From assembly GCA_052390415.1 (NCBI GenBank), contig JBQTGY010000061.1, forward strand, positions 1 to 42,908: a stretch of 42,908 bases of DNA, in the 5' to 3' direction. A program made the position numbers and the translations under genes. Within the stretch, counting starts at the first letter, position 1. Each line of letters opens with the position of its first letter. Under the pieces are notes generated by a model, which searched no databases, was not told the origin of the DNA, and saw only the letters and a program-made list of their open reading frames with translations. Below, piece after piece: positions 39,222 to 42,908 of this stretch. The DNA comes from JANNWF01 sp052390415 (GTDB lineage: Bacteria > Pseudomonadota > Gammaproteobacteria > Xanthomonadales > Xanthomonadaceae).

Positions 39222-40472
39222 GTGGCACCAGAGATGATTCAGGGCGTGGCCGTTGCACTGGGTATCGGCTTGCTGATTGGCATCGAGCGCGAGCGCAGCA
39301 TCGCCGAAAAGGCGAGCCCGGCGCTTGCAGGCGTGCGTAGCTTCACCTTGTTATGCGTGTTGGGCGCGACGTCGACGTTGTTTGAACCATGGGTGATGGG
39401 GCTGATGTTGGCAGCCGTCGGCGCGTTGGTCACTGCCAGCTACCTGCGCACCGCACCGAGCGATCCCGGCATCACCACCGAGCTGGCAACGTTGTTGGTA
39501 TTTCTCCTTGGCGCGCTGGCCATGCGCGAACCGCTGCTGGCGGCCAGCATGGGCGTCGTCGCGGCCGTGTTGTTGGCGGCCAAGGCACCCATGCATCGCT
39601 TCAGCCGCGAGCTGATCAGCGCCAGCGAACAGCGCGATGGCTTGCTGCTGGCAGCCGCGGCGCTGGTGGTGTTGCCACTGCTGCCGGATCGCCCGGTGGG
39701 TCCGTTTGGCGTGCTCAATCCTTGGCGGGTCTGGTTGTTGGTGGTGCTGTCGATGGCAATCGCTGCGCTCGGCCACATTGCCCTGCGCGTGGTCGGCGGT
39801 CGATTCGGATTGGCACTCGCCGGCTTTTTCGCTGGCTTCGTCTCCTCCACCGCGGCCACCGCCGGCTTCGGTCAGCGCGTGCGTGATGAGCCTGGTCGAT
39901 TGCATGCGGCCGTGGCAGCGGCCATGTTCGCCAGCCTGGCGTCGTTGAGCCTGTTCGTGCCGCTGTTGTCAGCCGTCGCACCACACTTCCTGCGCAGCAT
40001 CGTCGTGCCGTTGGCCGCCGCCATGCTGGTGACTTTGATTGGCGGCGTGCTGGGTCTGCGCCGCGATGTGGACGGCGTCGAACAACCTACCGCCAGCAGC
40101 CGCATGTTTCGCTTTCGACAGGCGCTGGGCTTCGCACTCGCCGTCAGCGCCATGCTGATGTTGTCGGCGGCGCTCAATCAGTGGCTGGGTCCACGCGCGG
40201 TGTTGGTGGGCACGACGCTGGCGGCGCTGGTGGAAGCGCACGCGTCGGCGTTATCACTGGGTCAGTTGGATGCTGGTGGCCAGTTATCGCGCGAAACGGC
40301 GATATTGGGATTTCTTGGCGTGCTGGCAGCGAGCAGTCTGTCGAAGAGCGTGATCGCTTGGCTAAGTGGTGGACGTGCATACGGCTTGCGCGTGGGTATT
40401 GGGCTATTGGCGATGACCGTGGCAGCCACGGTGGCGGCGTGGCTGATCCGCATTGAAGGTGCCAGCCATTGA
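39222..40472 (+). CDS. MgtC/SapB and DUF4010 family membrane protein
   Basis: The protein (416 aa) has about 12 helices. The N-terminal MgtC/SapB-type segment reads GVAVALGIGLLIGIERERS, followed by AGVRSFTLLCVLGA, and the remainder is DUF4010 (FGLALAGFFAGFVSSTAATAGFGQRV; TTLAALVEAHASALSLGQL). Function is unproven; such proteins are often assumed to transport or sense ions. I chose GTG 39222 because AGGAG lies 7 bases upstream; ATG 39234 is an alternative. Its stop codon lies inside the dispersed repeat at 40467-40543. Confidence 0.82.
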   Translation: MAPEMIQGVAVALGIGLLIGIERERSIAEKASPALAGVRSFTLLCVLGATSTLFEPWVMGLMLAAVGALVTASYLRTAPSDPGITTELATLLVFLLGALAMREPLLAASMGVVAAVLLAAKAPMHRFSRELISASEQRDGLLLAAAALVVLPLLPDRPVGPFGVLNPWRVWLLVVLSMAIAALGHIALRVVGGRFGLALAGFFAGFVSSTAATAGFGQRVRDEPGRLHAAVAAAMFASLASLSLFVPLLSAVAPHFLRSIVVPLAAAMLVTLIGGVLGLRRDVDGVEQPTASSRMFRFRQALGFALAVSAMLMLSAALNQWLGPRAVLVGTTLAALVEAHASALSLGQLDAGGQLSRETAILGFLGVLAASSLSKSVIAWLSGGRAYGLRVGIGLLAMTVAATVAAWLIRIEGASH

Positions 40473-40543
40473 TCCGGCGGCAATCGACAAGCAACTTCAA
40501 GAGCAAGAAAGCCTCACAACCGGGAGGTACAAATGTCAAAGAG
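40467..40543. repeat. Dispersed intergenic repeat, copy 1
   Basis: Blocks CATTGATCCGGCGGCA (40467-40482), GACAAGCAACTTCAAGAGCAA (from 40486) and ATGTCAAAGAG (40533-40543) recur in the same order at 42525-42620. The first block contains the stop codon of the DUF4010 gene, so the repeat overlaps the coding end by 6 bases. The spacing between blocks differs between copies, which points to an old degenerate mobile or replicated element. Confidence 0.68.
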
Positions 40544-40703
40544 GATGCAGATTCGCGCCGCCTCAATTAGCAGCCGGTGGAGCGACAGGCACAACGAAAC
40601 TCAGGGTTGCGTCGATATCGACTTTTGCAGGTGGCAATGCATATCCACTGCCGCGCTCAATCCAGCTTGCTAAGCTGCAATCTTCGCCTGCCCTTCACAT
40701 CTC

Positions 40704-41861
40704 ATGCCGCCCGCCCAGCGCCCCGAGCTCACCGCCAAGTGCCTGCAGCTGATTTATTCGCAGTCATTGAACGCCAATGTGGCAAGCATGGGTGGTGGCG
40801 CGCTGTTGGGCACCATGTTCTGGGACATCGCCGATCGTCGAATCATCATCGGCTGGGCCCTCGCCTATCTTTGCATGATCCTGTATCGCTATCGGCTGGG
40901 GCAGCGCTTTCAGCACGCCAAGCCAGAAGAGGCCAGTCAGAAATGGCTGAACGGTTTTCTCGCGGCGGTGCTGCTATCCGGAATGCTGTGGGGCGCATAC
41001 GCCGTCTATTTGGCGAGTCTGGCCAATGAAATTCAGCTCGCCGTGGTCGTGCTCACCGTTGGCGCGCTGCTGTCCGGAGCAGCAATTGCCTATTCGGTGA
41101 TCATCTCGGCCTTCGTTGCGTTCTCAGTGCCAGCAATGCTGCCGGTGGGTGTCTTTCTGTTGGCTCGTGGCCAGTCGGACGCCAGCTTTCTCGGCGTGTT
41201 GGTCATCATCTGGATGCTGTTCATGTATCGCTCGGCGAAGCGCTTTCGCGATTTTGCGGTGCGCTCGCTGGATTACCAATTCGAGAACATCAGCCTGGTG
41301 CATTCGTTGGCCGAACAACGTGACCGTGCCACCGAGCTGGCCGACACGCTGGATCGACTCTCGCAAACCGACAGTCTCACCGGTGTCGCCAATCGACGCG
41401 GCTTTGACCACGCGCTGGCCAAAGCCTGGAAACTGGCGAACGCGGGCGGTTCTCCATTGGCATTGATGTTCTGCGACGTGGATTTCTTCAAGTCTTACAA
41501 CGACACCTATGGCCACCCGGCCGGCGATGAGTGCTTGCGCAAGATCGCCCATGAAGTGGACACCGTCGCCCGTGAGGTGGGTGGTCGCACTTCGCGCATT
41601 GGTGGTGAAGAGTTTGCAGTCCTGTGGCCACAAGCCACTGCGATCACCATGGCAATGCTGGCGGAGCAGATTCGCCAGCGAATTCAAGCCTTGCAGCTTC
41701 CACACGCTGGATCGGCGAGCCTCGGGGTGGTGACCGCGAGTTTTGGCGTGGCCAGTTCAAGCAAATCCATTGGCCACCTGCAACAGCAGACTGATCGCGC
41801 GCTCTACGACTCCAAGAAAGGCGGACGCAATCGGGTGCTGATCGCGACCGAGTCACAGTGA
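40704..41861 (+). CDS. Membrane-bound diguanylate cyclase (GGDEF)
   Basis: The protein (385 aa) has five or six helices in its first 175 residues (IIIGWALAYLCMILYRY, WLNGFLAAVLLSGMLWGAYAVYL, LAVVVLTVGALLSGAAIAYSVII, FVAFSVPAMLPVGVFLLA, FLGVLVIIWMLFMY), a coiled-coil linker (VHSLAEQRDRATELADTLDRLSQTD) and a GGDEF domain with LMFCDVDFFKSYNDTYGHPAGD and SRIGGEEFAVLWP. It should make cyclic di-GMP. The RxxD inhibition site is absent (EVGG in its place). No sensor domain other than the membrane part is visible. Confidence 0.9.
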   Translation: MPPAQRPELTAKCLQLIYSQSLNANVASMGGGALLGTMFWDIADRRIIIGWALAYLCMILYRYRLGQRFQHAKPEEASQKWLNGFLAAVLLSGMLWGAYAVYLASLANEIQLAVVVLTVGALLSGAAIAYSVIISAFVAFSVPAMLPVGVFLLARGQSDASFLGVLVIIWMLFMYRSAKRFRDFAVRSLDYQFENISLVHSLAEQRDRATELADTLDRLSQTDSLTGVANRRGFDHALAKAWKLANAGGSPLALMFCDVDFFKSYNDTYGHPAGDECLRKIAHEVDTVAREVGGRTSRIGGEEFAVLWPQATAITMAMLAEQIRQRIQALQLPHAGSASLGVVTASFGVASSSKSIGHLQQQTDRALYDSKKGGRNRVLIATESQ

Positions 41862-42002
41862 GGTCACTCGCATGTGCATCACAATGTCGTCGACTTTGTT
41901 GGCCGTGTGTTTCCACGCCGAGTTGTTCCCGCCAGCGCCGACCGTGTTGAAGCCTGATTCCGTGAGGCGTTTGGCGGGCCATCCACAGGTCGTCATCGAG
42001 AC

Positions 42003-42386
42003 ATGAAACGTTTGCTTTTCGTGTGTGTGGAGAATGCCAACCGTAGCCAGATGGCCGAGGCCTTTGCGGATATGCATGGCGGCGACCAGGTCGAGGCTTT
42101 GAGCGCCGGTTCCGCCCCGTCGGGCCGGATCAACCCCAAAGCCATCCGTTTGATGGCCGAGCTTGGTTACGACCTGACCACGCACGCGTCGAAGGCGCTG
42201 GCCGACATCGACGGCGAATTCGATGCGGTGATCAGCATGGGTTGCGGCGACCATTGCCCATGGGTGCGGGCCAAGGTTCGCGAGGATTGGGGCTTGGCAG
42301 ATCCGAAACACATGAGCGACGACGACTATCGCGTGGTACGCGACGATATTTCTGCACGGGTCAAAGCGCTGTTGACCGCCCTGTGA
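42003..42386 (+). CDS. ArsC/low-molecular-weight phosphatase family protein
   Basis: The protein (127 aa) has the phosphatase loop CVENANRSQMAEA (CxxxxxRS with Cys8 and Arg14) and MGCGDHCPWVRAKVREDWGLADPKHMSDDDYRVVRDDI, with the late Cys pair and the DP general-acid region. This matches thioredoxin-linked arsenate reductases of the ArsC/Wzb fold, where three Cys relay electrons. Neighbouring ars genes are absent, so protein-tyrosine phosphatase or arsenate reductase are both open. The start is an ATG at 42003. Confidence 0.88.
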   Translation: MKRLLFVCVENANRSQMAEAFADMHGGDQVEALSAGSAPSGRINPKAIRLMAELGYDLTTHASKALADIDGEFDAVISMGCGDHCPWVRAKVREDWGLADPKHMSDDDYRVVRDDISARVKALLTAL

Positions 42387-42908
42387 AGTTTCGGCGCTGG
42401 CTCATTGGGTCGGAATGGCGACTGCGCATCCGGCGACGAAATTCTTGAGCTCCGCGGATGCGAAAACGCTCTCGACTGACTGGGCAAGGCGCGCCCGCCG
42501 AGTTCAGCTGCCGGTGAGCCCGACCATTGATCCGGCGGCACGGGGCAGTGCTGATGCCGACAAGCCACTTCAAGAGCAAAAGAAAAAGCCCCGCAACGCG
42601 GAGGCGCAGATGTCAAAGAGCGCGCAGCGATTGATTCTTGCGGCGGGCGTGATCGGTTGTTGGTGCATTGCCTGACCGAGTTTCCATCCGTTCCTCTGCA
42701 ACCTCTGCATCTTCCGCGTCTGCGCGTTGAACGCTCTTCGCCTCATGTTTCCTGCTTGATCATTCGCGCTGTTTCAACATTGGCCTAGCCCGGACATTTC
42801 ATGAGGTCGCGAGAAAACGCCCGAACTTCGTTGGTGCGCCTCGTCAAAAGTGATGAATCTCAAAATGACAAAGTGTTCGCTGCGTTTTCCCGCTGGCACG
42901 ATGCTCAC
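42387..42908. other. Gene-free window end
   Basis: About 520 bases without a gene. It contains copy 2 of the dispersed repeat and a loosely inverted partner of CGCAGAG-type sequence (42600-42627 against 42690-42738). The remainder shows no promoter or RNA I can support. Confidence 0.55.
42525..42620. repeat. Dispersed intergenic repeat, copy 2
   Basis: Blocks CATTGATCCGGCGGCA (42525-42540), GACAAGCCACTTCAAGAGCAA (from 42559) and ATGTCAAAGAG (42610-42620) match copy 1 at 40467-40543 in order and direction. The gap between blocks 1 and 2 is 18 bases here against 3 in copy 1. Confidence 0.68.

Overview
The window is high-GC DNA with densely packed genes and many ATGA or GTGA stop/start overlaps. 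It looks like a gammaproteobacterial chromosome, most likely of the order Lysobacterales (Xanthomonadales). The taxonomic call is inference. It rests on protein flavour, on REP/REPIN-type palindromes, on scattered low-complexity intergenic repeats, and on a secreted peptidase ending in an NGFE tail of the kind I associate with that group. I saw no rRNA, tRNA, CRISPR array or insertion sequence.

Layout. (a) 36-2482, minus: a HAD-UbiA prenyl-phosphate glycosyltransferase-like gene coupled to a DprE1-like FAD oxidoreductase whose C-terminus seems lost. (b) 3096-7221, plus: a secreted NTF2-like protein, a small secreted protein built of 11-residue VxSFPD repeats, then a MocR regulator coupled to a DUF2909 membrane protein, another small membrane protein and a pirin. 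(c) 7471-11360, minus: five overlapping genes forming a sulfur-handling operon (exported two-domain sulfurtransferase, two half YeeE/YedE transporters, an exported rhodanese domain without catalytic Cys, and a cytosolic Moco-sulfurase-like PLP enzyme). A REPIN follows. (d) 11629-13487, minus: a LytS/LytTR-type two-component system. (e) 13650-17498: a two-helix membrane protein, a diguanylate cyclase, and a cobalamin-type radical SAM enzyme coupled to a sugar-phosphate transferase. (f) 17552-19600, minus: a PilP-like orphan and an M28 peptidase.

(g) 19672-29632 is a defence island. A type IV AbiE toxin-antitoxin pair (minus) has palindromic operators. Divergent from it are a Cas2-fold SinR-family protein, a single-recognition-domain HsdS, HsdM, a BRO-type gene broken at a REPIN, a full-length HsdS, HsdR and a YgjP-type metallopeptidase. 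This is a type I restriction-modification locus with two specificity genes and accessory parts.

(h) 29758-42908: a DUF4386 membrane protein, a 57-residue Pmp3/YqaE protein, a coupled DegT aminotransferase plus double glycosyltransferase, an old yellow enzyme, a lipoprotein truncated globin, an SDR, a second M28 peptidase, an MgtC/DUF4010 membrane protein, a second diguanylate cyclase, an ArsC/LMW-phosphatase-like protein, and a repeat-rich gene-free end.

The most promising material for new biology is the sulfur operon (c) and the Cas2-like/half-HsdS end of the restriction locus (g). The SFPD-repeat protein is the least familiar single gene.
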